Shown here: piece by piece, positions 1 to 9,100 of the stretch
Layout of the letters: every line of letters begins with the position of its first letter
Numbering within the stretch: position 1 is the first letter of the stretch
DNA from: CAVSUZ01 sp963834715
Lineage (GTDB): Bacteria; Pseudomonadota; Alphaproteobacteria; Acetobacterales; Acetobacteraceae
Length of the DNA stretch: 64,000 nt
Assembly: GCA_963834715.1 (NCBI GenBank)
Contig: CAWIDE010000033.1
Location: 558,001 to 622,000 of the forward strand
Direction of reading: 5' to 3'
The notes under the pieces: model-generated
Databases searched by the model: none
The model's input: only the letters and a program-made list of their open reading frames with translations
Told to the model about the DNA's origin: nothing
Translations under genes and position numbers: made by a program

Positions 1-1511
1 CCGCAAGCCAGCCCGATATCCACGTTCTGATCCTCGTAGGCCTTCAGCCACACGGAATTCTTGATATCGTTCTTACGGATCATCGCCCCGGCTTCCATCG
101 AGGTATAAATCTCATCCCCGGTCCGGTCCAGGAAACCGGTATTGATAAACACGATGCGCTGCTTCGCCGCGGCGATACATGCTTTGAGATTGGCCGAGGT
201 CCGCCGCTCTTCGTCCATAATCCCCATCTTCAGCGTATTCCGCGCGAGCCCCAGAAAATCCTCTATCCGCGAGAAGATCGCGTCGGTATGCGCGACCTCA
301 TCCGGCCCATGCATCTTCGGCTTGACGATATAGATCGACCCAGCGCGGCTGTTCCGAAGCCCCCCGGTCCCCCGCAGATCGTGAAGCGCGATCAGCGATG
401 TCACGGCGGCGTCCAGCATTCCCTCCGGGATCTCATTGCCGTCGACATCGCGCACCGCATCGGTGTACATGTGGTGACCCACATTCCGCACGAGCATCAG
501 GCTCCGCCCCGGCAGAACCAGCTCTCCGCCATCCGGTTTGCGATAACGGTGGTCATCATTCAGGCGCCGCGTAATCTCCCCGCCGCCTTTCTCGAACGTC
601 GCCTCCAGCGTGCCCTTCATCAGCCCCAACCAGTTGCGGTACACAAGCACCTTATCCGCGGCATCCACCGTCGCCACCGAGTCCTCGCAGTCCTCAATCG
701 TGGTCACCGCTGCTTCCAGCACTACGTCCGCAATCCCCGCAGGATCATCCTTTCCAATCGGATGATTGCGATTTACTACCAGTTCCACATGCAACCCGTA
801 ATTGACCAGCAGCACCCGTGACGGTGCTCCCGGTTCGCCCACATAACCCGCAAACTGCTCCGGGCGCTTCAGCTCGCTCTCACCACCGCTCCGAAGTGCC
901 ACAATCAGTCGTCCGCCCTCAACCCGATATTCTCGCGCATCCTTATGACTGCTGGACGCCAGCGGCACGGCCTCATCTAAGAACGCCCGCGCCCGTGCGA
1001 TGACGCGTTCGCCACGCACTTTGTTGTAACCACGGCCGCGCGTCGCGCCGCCATCCTCGGAGACAGCATCGGTCCCATACAGCGCGTCATACAGGCTGCC
1101 CCACCGCGCATTCGCGGCATTCAGCGCATATCGCGCGTTGGTCACCGGCACCACGAGTTGCGGCCCGGCAATATGCGCGATCTCGGGATCGACATTCTGC
1201 GTCTCTATCTGAAAATCCGGCGGTTCGGGCTCCAGGTAGCCGATCTCGCGCAAGAACGCCTGATAAGCTGCCGCATCGATCGGCCGCGCCGGATGCCCCC
1301 GGTGCCAAACATCGATGCAGGCCTGCAACTCGTCCCGACGGTTGAGCAGCGCGCGGTTGGCCGGCCCCAGCTCCCGCAGCATTTCGCCCAACCCGCTCCA
1401 GAACGCCTCTGGCGATACACCCGTCCCCGGGATCGCCTCGTCATTCACAAATGCAAGCAATGCAGGGGATACGCGCAGCCCGCCAACCGTCTCGTCCAAG
1501 CCAGCCTCCAT
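1..1511 (-). CDS. glcB: Malate synthase G, C-terminus cut by window edge
   Basis: Malate synthase G condenses glyoxylate with acetyl-CoA to malate in the cytoplasm, the second step of the glyoxylate bypass. About 503 N-terminal residues are visible, starting at an ATG at 1511 (METMEAG-like start reads MEAGLDETVGGLRVSP) and reading without break to base 1. Recognisable family stretches are RWGSLYDALYGTD, NRNHPIGKDDPAGIADVV, EDCEDSVATVDAADKV, RNVGHHMYTDAV and, near the edge, KPKMHGPDEVAHTD. The family is about 720 residues long, so roughly 220 residues lie outside the window. The gene is divergent from the Gfo/Idh gene at 1619, and their promoters must share the 107 bp between them. Identification is by recognised family sequence; confidence is high. 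Confidence 0.93.
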   Translation of the reverse strand, partial: MEAGLDETVGGLRVSPALLAFVNDEAIPGTGVSPEAFWSGLGEMLRELGPANRALLNRRDELQACIDVWHRGHPARPIDAAAYQAFLREIGYLEPEPPDFQIETQNVDPEIAHIAGPQLVVPVTNARYALNAANARWGSLYDALYGTDAVSEDGGATRGRGYNKVRGERVIARARAFLDEAVPLASSSHKDAREYRVEGGRLIVALRSGGESELKRPEQFAGYVGEPGAPSRVLLVNYGLHVELVVNRNHPIGKDDPAGIADVVLEAAVTTIEDCEDSVATVDAADKVLVYRNWLGLMKGTLEATFEKGGGEITRRLNDDHRYRKPDGGELVLPGRSLMLVRNVGHHMYTDAVRDVDGNEIPEGMLDAAVTSLIALHDLRGTGGLRNSRAGSIYIVKPKMHGPDEVAHTDAIFSRIEDFLGLARNTLKMGIMDEERRTSANLKACIAAAKQRIVFINTGFLDRTGDEIYTSMEAGAMIRKNDIKNSVWLKAYEDQNVDIGLAC

Positions 1512-1618
1512 CGTCTCGGCTACCCACTCGCCTTGTCTCCGATGCCGGCCAACCCGGCAAGCCAGAACCTGAGCCGAACGCCTTGCCCGGCAATCGATCT
1601 CCCGCCACAACCCCAGCC

Positions 1619-2629
1619 ATGCCAGCCCGCCTCCGCGTCGGCCTCGTCGGCGCCGGCCACTTCGGCCGCTACCACGCTCTTAAAATTGTCGCCTCCCCCC
1701 GCGCCACCCTCGCCGGCATTCACGACCACAATCCTAGCCATGCCGCCGCCCTCGCCCGTGAAACCGGAGCCCCCACCTTCTCCCTCCCCGATCTGATCGC
1801 CGCCTCTGAGGCCCTTATCGTCGCGGTCCCCGCCGACGCGCACCACACCATCACCAGCCAGGCCCTCCGCGCCGGCCGCCACGTCCTGGTCGAGAAACCC
1901 ATCGCTACCACACTGGCTGATGCGGATGACCTCGCTGAGCTCGCGGGCCACAATGGCGCCATTCTCCAGGTCGGCCATCTCGAGCGCTTCTCCGCCGCCC
2001 ACGCGGCCCTTATCGCCCGCGCCGGCAGCCCGCTCTACCTGGAAGCCACCCGCGCCGGCACATTCAAAACACGCGGCACCGATGTTTCCGTCGTGCTCGA
2101 TCTCATGATCCACGACCTCGACCTGGTCCTGACGCTGACCAACAGCGAGATCGAATGCGTCGATGCTGTCGGTGCGCCCATCGCCAGTAACCAGGAGGAC
2201 ATCGCCAATGCCCGCATTCGCTTCGCCTCGGGTGCCGTCGCCAGCATTACCGCTAGTCGCGTCGCCCCCCGCACCGAGCGCCGGATGCGCATCTTCGGCC
2301 CGTCTAGTTATCTCGCTATCGATTTCGCCAATCGCCGCCTCAGCCTGACCCGCCGCGGCCACGGCGAACCCATCCCCTCACTGCCCGGTTTCGGCGCCGA
2401 ACACGTCTCCTGGCAGGACCACGACGCGCTCGCCGCGGAGCAGGGGGCGTTCTTCGCGGCCATTTTGGATGGCTCAAGGGTGATCGTGGATGCCGAGGCC
2501 GGCCGGCGCGCTCTTGCCGCCGCCCTCGCCGTCTCGAACGCCATTGCTGCCAGCCGCGAACGCATGACCAACTCAGGACTGATCAACCAGCTCCAGCACG
2601 GCCGCTGCGGCAGCCTCGGAGGGCATTAG
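1619..2629 (+). CDS. Gfo/Idh/MocA family NAD(P)-dependent oxidoreductase
   Basis: A 336-residue oxidoreductase with an N-terminal Rossmann fold (VGLVGAGHFGRYHA, GxGxxG type) and the family EKP motif (HVLVEKPIATT, about residue 95) that carries the catalytic lysine. The ATG at 1619 places the dinucleotide motif a few residues from the start, as is usual; a longer upstream reading frame exists but is low-complexity. The gene converges on lpxB and overlaps its 3' end by 57 bp. In many alphaproteobacteria a homologue sits in the lpxA-lpxB cluster. A role like GnnA (oxidation of UDP-GlcNAc at C3 for amide-linked lipid A) is therefore possible, but no GnnB aminotransferase is visible here, so the substrate remains unassigned. 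Confidence 0.85.
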   Translation: MPARLRVGLVGAGHFGRYHALKIVASPRATLAGIHDHNPSHAAALARETGAPTFSLPDLIAASEALIVAVPADAHHTITSQALRAGRHVLVEKPIATTLADADDLAELAGHNGAILQVGHLERFSAAHAALIARAGSPLYLEATRAGTFKTRGTDVSVVLDLMIHDLDLVLTLTNSEIECVDAVGAPIASNQEDIANARIRFASGAVASITASRVAPRTERRMRIFGPSSYLAIDFANRRLSLTRRGHGEPIPSLPGFGAEHVSWQDHDALAAEQGAFFAAILDGSRVIVDAEAGRRALAAALAVSNAIAASRERMTNSGLINQLQHGRCGSLGGH

Positions 2630-3709
2630 CCCACCCGGCGGCCGCAGCATCTCCAGCACCGGCCCAAACGCCGCGCGCTGCTCAGACGGCCCGTCCAGCA
2701 ACCGCCACAAGGCCTCCGCTACCTGCTCCGGCGTGCATGCCTCCTGTAGCAGCTCCGGCACAATCTCGCGCTCCGAAAGCAAATTCAACAGCGACGCATA
2801 CGGCACTTTGATCATCCGCCGAGCCAAAGCCGCCGAAAGTGGATGCACCCGGTAGGTCACCAGCATGGGTACCCCCGCCATCGCCAGCTCCAGCGTCGAG
2901 GTGCCAGACTTCGTCACCGCCGCCGCCGAGGCCGCAAACGCGTCGTACTTCTCCTGCGCCTCCGTCACGAGTATTGGCCGGACCGCCCAGTCTGCCGTTC
3001 CGGCCTGCACCAACTCCGCTACTGGTCCAGCCGCCGGAACGACCGGCACTACCGCCCGCCGTTTCGCAACCAGCCGCAATGCCGCCCCGAGCACCGGCAA
3101 CAGCCGTCCAGTCTCCGTCCGCCTGCTCCCCGGCATTACCGTAACCACCGGTTCCCTCGCTGGTATCGCGTGCCGGTCCCGGAAGCGCTCGGCATCGCCC
3201 TCGTCCGCCCCGCTCTCCAGCACGGGATGTCCGACAAAGCGGGCCGGCAGATGATGCTTTGCAAAAAACGCCGGCTCGAACGGCAGCAGACACAGCAACT
3301 GATCCCAAAGCCCCGGATAGCGCCGCACTCGGCTCTCCCGCCAGGCCCAGACCTGGGGCGCTACATAGTGCACCCGCCGGATCCCCATCCGAGCCACGCG
3401 CCGCAGCAACCGCAACGCAAACCCGGGATTATCGATCGTCACCACAACCCGCGGCCGCTTTGCCGCAATATCCGTGACCGCTTCGGCAAGCCGCCGCCGC
3501 AACCGAGGAATGCGCGGCGCCACCTCGAGAAATCCCATCAGCGCCAGCTCCCGCATCGGAAACAGGCTGACCAGTCCCTGCTCCGCCATGCGTGCCCCGC
3601 CAACGCCGGCAAACGCCACCTCCGGCCGGCGGTTGCGCAAAGCCGCCATCAACCGGGCTCCCAAAGCGTCCCCGCTCTCCTCTCCCGCGACCAGATAAAT
3701 TAGCTCCAC
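2573..3709 (-). CDS. lpxB: Lipid-A-disaccharide synthase
   Basis: A 378-residue GT19 glycosyltransferase that joins UDP-2,3-diacylglucosamine and lipid X into the lipid A disaccharide at the inner face of the inner membrane. Visible family motifs in order are LVAGEESGD at residues 5-13, the YVAPQVWAWRESR segment, VMPGSRRTE and the donor-site KSGTSTLELAMAGVP. Length matches the family (about 380). The start at 3709 puts the N-terminal motif four residues in, as in characterised LpxB. Its last 57 bases overlap the convergent oxidoreductase gene. hisI lies 30 bp upstream in the same direction, so the two may be co-transcribed. Confidence 0.95.
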   Translation of the reverse strand: MELIYLVAGEESGDALGARLMAALRNRRPEVAFAGVGGARMAEQGLVSLFPMRELALMGFLEVAPRIPRLRRRLAEAVTDIAAKRPRVVVTIDNPGFALRLLRRVARMGIRRVHYVAPQVWAWRESRVRRYPGLWDQLLCLLPFEPAFFAKHHLPARFVGHPVLESGADEGDAERFRDRHAIPAREPVVTVMPGSRRTETGRLLPVLGAALRLVAKRRAVVPVVPAAGPVAELVQAGTADWAVRPILVTEAQEKYDAFAASAAAVTKSGTSTLELAMAGVPMLVTYRVHPLSAALARRMIKVPYASLLNLLSEREIVPELLQEACTPEQVAEALWRLLDGPSEQRAAFGPVLEMLRPPGGLMPSEAAAAAVLELVDQS

Positions 3710-3739
3710 CGACGCGTCCTCGCGCGGATCCGCTCGCGT

Positions 3740-4213
3740 TTACCGCTCCCGCTCTGCGGGAGAGGCTTTCCCCGGCCCCCGATCACGGGTCGGCGCCTGC
3801 AAAGCGTCGGGTGAGGGATACAACTGCTCCGGGGACACCTCGGGAGCCGCGATCTGCTTGAGCTCCCCACCGTGCACTGCGCGATAAAAGCAGCTCCGAC
3901 GCCCGGTATGACACGCAACACCGTGCTGATCGAGCAGCAACAGCAAAGTGTCCCCGTCACAGTCGATACGCAGCTCTTTCAGATATTGCACCTGGCCGGA
4001 CGTCTCACCCTTCCGCCATAGGGTATTTCGGGTACGGCTAAAGTAGCATACCCGCCCCGTAGCCAATGTCTCCTCGATCGCCGCGCGATTCATCCAGGCG
4101 ACCATCAACACCTCGCCGGTATCGTGTTGCTGCGCCACGGCAGGAACCAATCCTGCCGCGTCAAAACGTATCGCCGCGAACAAATCCGCGTGTATCGGCC
4201 GGCGATTACGCAA
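3740..4213 (-). CDS. hisI: Phosphoribosyl-AMP cyclohydrolase
   Basis: A 157-residue cytoplasmic enzyme opening the purine ring of phosphoribosyl-AMP in histidine synthesis. The metal-binding signature is complete: LRIDCDGDTLLLLLDQ with the Asp-Cys-Asp-x-Asp ligands, then ACHTGRRSCFYR with the zinc cysteines. The substrate-handling TRNTLWRKGETSG segment is also present. A low-complexity tail of about 30 residues (PTRDRGPGKASPAERER) extends beyond the usual domain. The start overlaps the stop of the upstream gene by 8 bp, which suggests translational coupling. HisE is not fused here. Confidence 0.95.
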   Translation of the reverse strand: MRNRRPIHADLFAAIRFDAAGLVPAVAQQHDTGEVLMVAWMNRAAIEETLATGRVCYFSRTRNTLWRKGETSGQVQYLKELRIDCDGDTLLLLLDQHGVACHTGRRSCFYRAVHGGELKQIAAPEVSPEQLYPSPDALQAPTRDRGPGKASPAERER

Positions 4214-4538
4214 CTGCGAACAGATCCACCTTCCAGCCGGCCTTCGCCATTACGCGCTGCAATTCTGCGGTGAACCGCCGCGTCGCTTCCATGCCACCGC
4301 TGCGTGGCCACAGCTTCCCAGTGAAATGCCGCGCCAGCAAATCGAGCAGCAGCTCACATTCCACCTTGTCGAGCCCACCGTCCGGCGGTATCTCGCCGTA
4401 ATACGTGTTGAGCTCCTCCGTTAGCGGTTGGTCGCCCTCAACTATTTCGCGTAACGCGTCGTTAGAAGGCGGTATCAAATGCCGCCGCTCCAGCTCCCAT
4501 CGACACGATGCCAGCGCCGAAGGTAGTAATGTACTCAA
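4206..4538 (-). CDS. Conserved hypothetical protein next to hisI
   Basis: A 110-residue protein that I do not recognise. It has no signal peptide, membrane segment or obvious catalytic motif. The middle is acidic (EIVEGDQPLTEELNTYYGEIPPDG) and the C-terminal half is predicted helical, with LDKVECELLLDLLARHF. Codon use resembles its neighbours, and the 8-bp overlap with the hisI start argues that it is a real, co-translated gene. The next gene on this strand, hemW, lies 94 bp upstream. Confidence 0.65.
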   Translation of the reverse strand: MSTLLPSALASCRWELERRHLIPPSNDALREIVEGDQPLTEELNTYYGEIPPDGGLDKVECELLLDLLARHFTGKLWPRSGGMEATRRFTAELQRVMAKAGWKVDLFAVA

Positions 4539-4632
4539 TGATCGCTCCGTCTTATCGGCCTGCCGAACCCTTAAGCGATTTCATATAGGCAGGTATGCCC
4601 AACCCGTCCAGAGGGCGCAACGAAATCACCGC

Positions 4633-5781
4633 TCATAAAATCACTGCGCGCAGCAAGGCATCAAGCCGCAACATTCCCTGTTCGGTGGCGCGCACCCGGT
4701 CAGGGTCCCACTCCATATAACCTTCGCTCACTGCGCGACCCAATGCATCCAGGTCCATCGCTTCAACCAACGCGAGCCCGGTGCGTTCCTTAAATCGCGA
4801 AACGTCCATTCCAGCGTACAAACGCAAGCCAACCAACAACATTTCCCGCGCGCGATCTTGCGATGTCAGCACAACATCATCGGTTGTGCCATGACCCTCG
4901 CGCTCAACGCGTTCAGCCCAAATTTCCGGCGCGCGGTGTCGCCGCGTTGCATGGAGTTCATCACCTATCGTGACTCTACCATGCGCGCCCGCGCCGATCC
5001 CGGCATAATCCCCGTACCGCCAGTACGTCAGATTGTGCCTGCTCTCTGCGCCCGGTTTCGCATAATTCGAAATCTCGTATGGTTGCAAACCGAACCGGTT
5101 TGCCTCGTCCGCGGTCGCCTCGTACAACGCCGCCTGCGTTTCCTCCTCCGGTAGCACGATCTCGCCTCGCCGGTACCGTGCCTCGAATACAGTGCCCGGC
5201 TCGATCGTCAATTGATAAATGGATAGATGATCCGCCGCCAACGCCAATGCCCGGCGCAGCTCGAATCTCCAGGCGGCCTCTTCCTGCCCCGGCCGCGCAT
5301 AGATCAGATCGAACGAAAGTCGCGGAAAGATCCGCCGTCCAGTTTCGAGCGCCGCAATCGCCTGTGCAACTGGATGCTGCCGACCCAGCGTCTTCAGCGC
5401 CAATTCATCCAAACTCTGCACCCCGATCGAAACCCGGTTTACCCCCGCCGCCCGAAACGCCGTAAACTTTCCGGCTTCCACGCTCGTCGGATTCGCCTCC
5501 AGCGTAATCTCCATCCCCGGGACCGGATCGAACCATCGCGTCGCATCATCGATCAGCACCGCCACAGTCTCTGGCGCCATCAGGCTCGGCGTCCCGCCAC
5601 CGAAGAAGATCAACTCCAGCCGCCGCCGCCCCAGCCGCTCCGCCTCCCACGCCAGTTCACGCCGCAGCGCCGCCGCGAACCGCCCTTGATCGATCCGCTC
5701 CCGCACGTGCGAATTGAAATCACAATACGGGCACTTGGCCAGGCAGAATGGCCAGTGAATATAGAGCGCGAGCGGTTCCAT
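4633..5781 (-). CDS. hemW: HemW-type radical SAM heme chaperone
   Basis: A 382-residue radical SAM protein, formerly called an oxygen-independent coproporphyrinogen oxidase homologue. HemW proteins bind heme and hand it to respiratory enzymes. The start codon at 5781 gives MEPLALYIHWPFCLAKCPYC, which places the CxxxCxxC cluster motif followed by DFNSH at residues 13-24, as in the family. A longer upstream frame to 6438 exists but runs antisense to the YbaK-like gene and was not used. Further family marks are FFGGGTPSLM, the VSIGVQSLD segment and a C-terminal HemN-type winged region. Its start is only 22 bp from the divergent YbaK-like gene. Confidence 0.92.
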   Translation of the reverse strand: MEPLALYIHWPFCLAKCPYCDFNSHVRERIDQGRFAAALRRELAWEAERLGRRRLELIFFGGGTPSLMAPETVAVLIDDATRWFDPVPGMEITLEANPTSVEAGKFTAFRAAGVNRVSIGVQSLDELALKTLGRQHPVAQAIAALETGRRIFPRLSFDLIYARPGQEEAAWRFELRRALALAADHLSIYQLTIEPGTVFEARYRRGEIVLPEEETQAALYEATADEANRFGLQPYEISNYAKPGAESRHNLTYWRYGDYAGIGAGAHGRVTIGDELHATRRHRAPEIWAERVEREGHGTTDDVVLTSQDRAREMLLVGLRLYAGMDVSRFKERTGLALVEAMDLDALGRAVSEGYMEWDPDRVRATEQGMLRLDALLRAVIL

Positions 5782-5803
5782 CACTGATAGAGAGATAGGC
5801 CCT

Positions 5804-6289
5804 ATGCCCCCCTCCGACACCGGCGGCTCGGTCGAACGCGTCCGCGCAGCCCTTCTCGCCGCCGGCCACCCCGACACGATCACCGTCTTCCCCGACGGCA
5901 CCCGCACGGCTATTGACGCCGCAAACGCCGTCGGCTGCACCGTCGCCCAAATCGCCAAGTCAATCGTCTTCCGGGCCGGCGAGCGCGCCGCCGTCGTCGT
6001 CACCTCCGGCGCCAATCGAGTGGATGCCAAGAAGGCCTCGGCCGCGCTGGGCGTGCCGCTCTCCCGCGCCGATGCTGATTGGGTCCGTCTTTCCACCGGC
6101 TTCGCCATCGGAGGTGTCGCGCCGATCGGCCATCTCGCCCCGCCCTTGCTCCTGCTCGACCAGGACCTGCTCGCTCTCGATCCCATCTGGGCCGCCGCCG
6201 GGTCCCCTCGCCATGTCTTCCGCACTACTCCCAATGACCTCCGCCGCATCACCGCTGCCCCCGTTGCCGATATCAAGGCTGAAGGCTGA
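5804..6289 (+). CDS. YbaK/EbsC family aminoacyl-tRNA editing protein
   Basis: A 161-residue single-domain protein of the YbaK/ProXp family. These proteins hydrolyse mischarged tRNAs in trans, for example Cys- or Ala-tRNA-Pro. The conserved core is recognisable in GCTVAQIAKSIVFRAG (holding the key Lys), VVVTSGANRVDAKKAS and STGFAIGGVAPIGH, the last being the typical GxxPxG loop. Which misacylated tRNA is the substrate cannot be told from sequence. It diverges from hemW with a 22-bp gap and is followed after 97 bp by tRNA-Tyr, where the mobile island begins. Confidence 0.88.
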   Translation: MPPSDTGGSVERVRAALLAAGHPDTITVFPDGTRTAIDAANAVGCTVAQIAKSIVFRAGERAAVVVTSGANRVDAKKASAALGVPLSRADADWVRLSTGFAIGGVAPIGHLAPPLLLLDQDLLALDPIWAAAGSPRHVFRTTPNDLRRITAAPVADIKAEG

Positions 6290-6386
6290 GGCGCCCGGGA
6301 CCGCCGGCCATCTACCCATTGGCGGCGCATTTTCCGCGCAGGTCGGTCGTTGACTCGGCCCGCCGCTGGCCATACTTCCGCCCCCC

Positions 6387-6469
6387 GGAGGGGTGCCCGA
6401 GCGGCTAAAGGGGACGGACTGTAAATCCGTTGGCGCACGCCTACGTTGGTTCGAATCCAACCCCCTCCA
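6387..6469 (+). tRNA. tRNA-Tyr (anticodon GTA)
   Basis: Folds as an 83-nt class II tRNA. The acceptor GGAGGGG pairs with CCCCTCC and the discriminator is A. The anticodon stem ACGGA/TCCGT carries GTA, there is a long variable arm, and the T-arm is TTGGTTCGAATCCAA. CCA is not encoded. Its last 14 bases are the left attachment core of the downstream island. Confidence 0.95.
6456..6469 (+). repeat. attL core (14-bp direct repeat, copy 1)
   Basis: TCCAACCCCCTCCA forms the 3' end of tRNA-Tyr and recurs exactly and in the same orientation at 20583-20596. This is the arrangement expected for a tyrosine-recombinase island integrated in a tRNA 3' end. Confidence 0.7.
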
Positions 6470-6570
6470 TAAGCGAAACGATAATCGCTTGATGTAGCGA
6501 AAAAATCAGGAAAGTCAGGTGTTTAGGGCTGCCCCGGTGATACAAGGGGGTGCTACAAGTGCCGCTCGCT

Positions 6571-8124
6571 ATGGCCCGCCCTTACCCCCACCCGAAGACA
6601 GGCGTTTACTGGGTCCGCAAGGCTGTCCCGGCGAACCTCCGCGCAGCTGTCGGTAAGCGGGAACTGGTGCAGTCGCTCGGCACCAAGGACCCGCGAGAGG
6701 CGCGCCTCAAAGCCCCCACGGTCCTGAGCCACTTCGACGCCATCCTTACCGCTGCCCGTAACGGAGGCGCCTCACTTACTCAACGTGCTGTCGTGGCGCT
6801 TTGTGGAGAGTGGTATCGCGCGGAGTGCGCGCGCTTCGGCGACAACCCCGGCTTTGAGCCGGATTGGGAGCTGGAGCTTGAACAGCTCTCCGATCAGCTC
6901 GAAGACACGGGGCCGGAGAACAATCCGGAGGAGTGGGGGAAGAGGTTGCGGCTCAAGCCGTCCGACCACGACGCCGCCGCTGCACTGCTACGGCAGCACG
7001 GTTACGCCACGGACCCCGCGAGTGTAGCGCAAATGGCGGAGGCGCTGTTTTGGACTCGCCGCGACTTGGCGAAGACCATGCTGCGGCGCGCCAGGGGTGA
7101 TTGGTCGCCTGACCCCACACTGAACAAGTTCCCGGCCCTACCGGCGCGTAAGTCCCCTGAGCCATCCGCGGCGAGCATCCCGTTTGACGCACTGATCGCC
7201 GCATGGGCTGCCGAGAGCGGCACGCAAGGCAAAGCATTATATGACCGTCAGCGCACCGCGGCTAACCTTGCGCGTCACCTCGGACACGACGATGCGACCC
7301 GAGTGACAGCGGATGATGTCGTCTCCTGGAAGGAGGCGCGTCTGGCAGCGGGCAAGAGCGTCAAGACAATTGCGAACGATATCGGGGAACTGCGGCCAAT
7401 CTGGGCGTGGGGCAAGCGCAACCGCAAGCTGTCATATGTGGAAAACCCGTTCGCTGGCCTCGCGCCTCGTGTCAAGAAACGCCCACGTGGCCCGCGTGGC
7501 CCTTATACGGAGGATGACGCGCAAAAGCTCCTACAGGCCGCGCGTGGCGAGAGAACTGCCCTGCTGCGGTGGCTTCCGTGGTTGCTGTGCTTCACGGGCT
7601 GTCGCATCGCGGAAGCCTGTCAAACCGTGCGGGAAGACGTGAAGCGCGTCGGCAAGGATGGCCTCTGGTATCTGCACGTTCACGGGGAAGGCGAGGGGCG
7701 GACCCTCAAGACCGCGCATAGTGAGCGCATGATTCCCCTGCATCCCGCGCTGATTGCTGAGGGTTTTGTGGAATATGTTTGTTCGCTTCCGCCCGGTTCG
7801 CCTTTGTTCCCTGACGTGCAGCTGGACAAGTTTGGATCGCGCGGCGGCACTGCGACGAAGACGCATGGCCGGTGGGTTCGCCGCACTGTCGGCATCACGG
7901 ACACCGCCAAGGACCCCGCGCACGCGTGGCGCCATCGAATGGAGGATGAGGCGCGCCGCGCTGGCGTCCCGCAGAACGTGACCGACGCACTGCTCGGGCA
8001 TCTTAACCCGATGAACGAGAGCGAGGGATATGGCCGTGGGTTTCGTTTCATGCCCGAGGCGACGGCGCCGTGGGTCGCTAAGTTAGCCGCGCCGCTCCCG
8101 CCTATCGAGAAGGCGGCTGCTTAG
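6571..8124 (+). CDS. Tyrosine recombinase / phage integrase
   Basis: A roughly 517-residue site-specific recombinase. The N-terminus (MARPYPHPKTGVYWVRKAVP) is the DUF6538-like arm-binding start common in alphaproteobacterial integrases. A central SAM-like core-binding domain precedes the catalytic domain. Catalytic residues are visible as the first Arg in TGCRIAEACQ, HAWRHRM (His-x-x-Arg), the LLGH histidine and the tyrosine in SEGYGRG. A GTG seven codons upstream (6550) is an alternative start. The gene lies 101 bp from tRNA-Tyr and reads away from it, the usual arrangement for a tRNA-targeting integrase. It is intact, unlike much of the island. Confidence 0.92.
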   Translation: MARPYPHPKTGVYWVRKAVPANLRAAVGKRELVQSLGTKDPREARLKAPTVLSHFDAILTAARNGGASLTQRAVVALCGEWYRAECARFGDNPGFEPDWELELEQLSDQLEDTGPENNPEEWGKRLRLKPSDHDAAAALLRQHGYATDPASVAQMAEALFWTRRDLAKTMLRRARGDWSPDPTLNKFPALPARKSPEPSAASIPFDALIAAWAAESGTQGKALYDRQRTAANLARHLGHDDATRVTADDVVSWKEARLAAGKSVKTIANDIGELRPIWAWGKRNRKLSYVENPFAGLAPRVKKRPRGPRGPYTEDDAQKLLQAARGERTALLRWLPWLLCFTGCRIAEACQTVREDVKRVGKDGLWYLHVHGEGEGRTLKTAHSERMIPLHPALIAEGFVEYVCSLPPGSPLFPDVQLDKFGSRGGTATKTHGRWVRRTVGITDTAKDPAHAWRHRMEDEARRAGVPQNVTDALLGHLNPMNESEGYGRGFRFMPEATAPWVAKLAAPLPPIEKAAA

Positions 8125-8609
8125 CAGTAAGGCGGCTCACTTGCCAGCTTCCTTCGGAGGCAGCGCCATCTCCGCTTGCCGCCGCCGACCACAGTCTCCC
8201 CCCAACACGCCCCGGCGGCCACTACGGATTCGCCAGGACCCTCGCTGCTGGTCCTCGTGGGGAACACCAGCCGACACCGTTAAGCTCCTGTGGCGGCTCC
8301 GTAGGACTCGCATGGGGCATGTCCCGAAGTTCCGGCCCCCAAGCGATCACAGTGCCCGCCGAGACGAAATCGCGAACTACGGGGCAGGCATGGGGTCGTT
8401 CATTCAATTGCTCGCGCAGAATATCGGCAAGGTCTGCCCACCGCTCCCGCCGGTTAACACCAAAGCGGCTGCGTATGAGTCCATGCGCCTGCCCGCAGTC
8501 TCTCCCAACATGCCCGCAGATGGCTCTACGGAGTCGCCACAAGCCCTCGCTGCGGTCCCGGTGGGAGGCGGGGCCCGTCGTTCTTCGCGTCGCCGCGCAG
8601 GAACCGCTA
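8125..8609. other. Intergenic stretch with no supported gene
   Basis: About 485 bp between the integrase and the lysozyme remnant. Open frames exist on both strands, but none has a convincing ribosome site or recognisable sequence. It may be the decayed upstream part of a lysis module. Confidence 0.4.
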
Positions 8610-9100
8610 ATGACCAACGAAGCCCACACCACAGCGATCAACCTTGTCTCGCAGTTCGAGGCTTCGCGCCGCATCCTTACCAGGACGCCGGAGGCGTGTG
8701 GTCCATCGGCTACGGGTCCACGCGTGACGCCAACGGCAATCCCAGTTTGCTCCACCACGCCATGCGTCAGTATGGAGGACGCAAAGGAACTCGTGGAGCG
8801 CGATCTACGCTCCGCCTTTGCCACCGTGCAGCGTGACATCAAGGTTCCACTCACGCCTGAGCAGACGGCCGCCCTGGCGGACTTCGTTTTACAAGCTCGG
8901 AGCGGTCAGTCTCGGTAAGTCCACGCTGCTGAAGAAGCTGAACGCTTGCGATTACGAGGGCGCTGCCGCGGAGTTCGACATAAGTGGGACCACGCCGGCG
9001 GCCGTGTGCTGCCCGACTTACTCCGGCGCCGTCGGGCGACGAGAAACTGTTCGATGAGAAACCTGCACCCGGCGCACCAGTTGCACCCAAGGCACCCCTC
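8610..9100 (+). pseudogene. GH24 phage lysozyme (endolysin), multiply frameshifted
   Basis: Pieces of a phage T4-type lysozyme, which cleaves the peptidoglycan glycan chain, can be read in order across three frames. They are NLVSQFE at the ATG of 8610, PYQDAGGVWSIGYGSTRDA, CSTTPCVSMEDAKELVERDL, VPLTPEQTAALADF, KLGAVSLGKSTLLKKLNA and KWDHAGGRVLP. The catalytic Glu in QFE and the GYG segment are present. At least five single- or double-base shifts are needed to join them, near 8667, 8744, 8888, 8980 and 9045. A Pro-Ala-rich stretch (EKPAPGAPVAPKAP) follows the domain. The density of lesions favours true decay, although consensus errors elsewhere in the window complicate that view. Confidence 0.75.

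Noticed and set aside
5782..6438. N-terminal extension of hemW
   Set aside because: It would run antisense through the YbaK-like gene, and the family starts directly before the radical SAM cysteines.
8222..8854. 210-residue minus-strand frame opposite the lysozyme remnant
   Set aside because: The plus strand encodes recognisable lysozyme pieces there; the minus frame has no ribosome site or family sequence.
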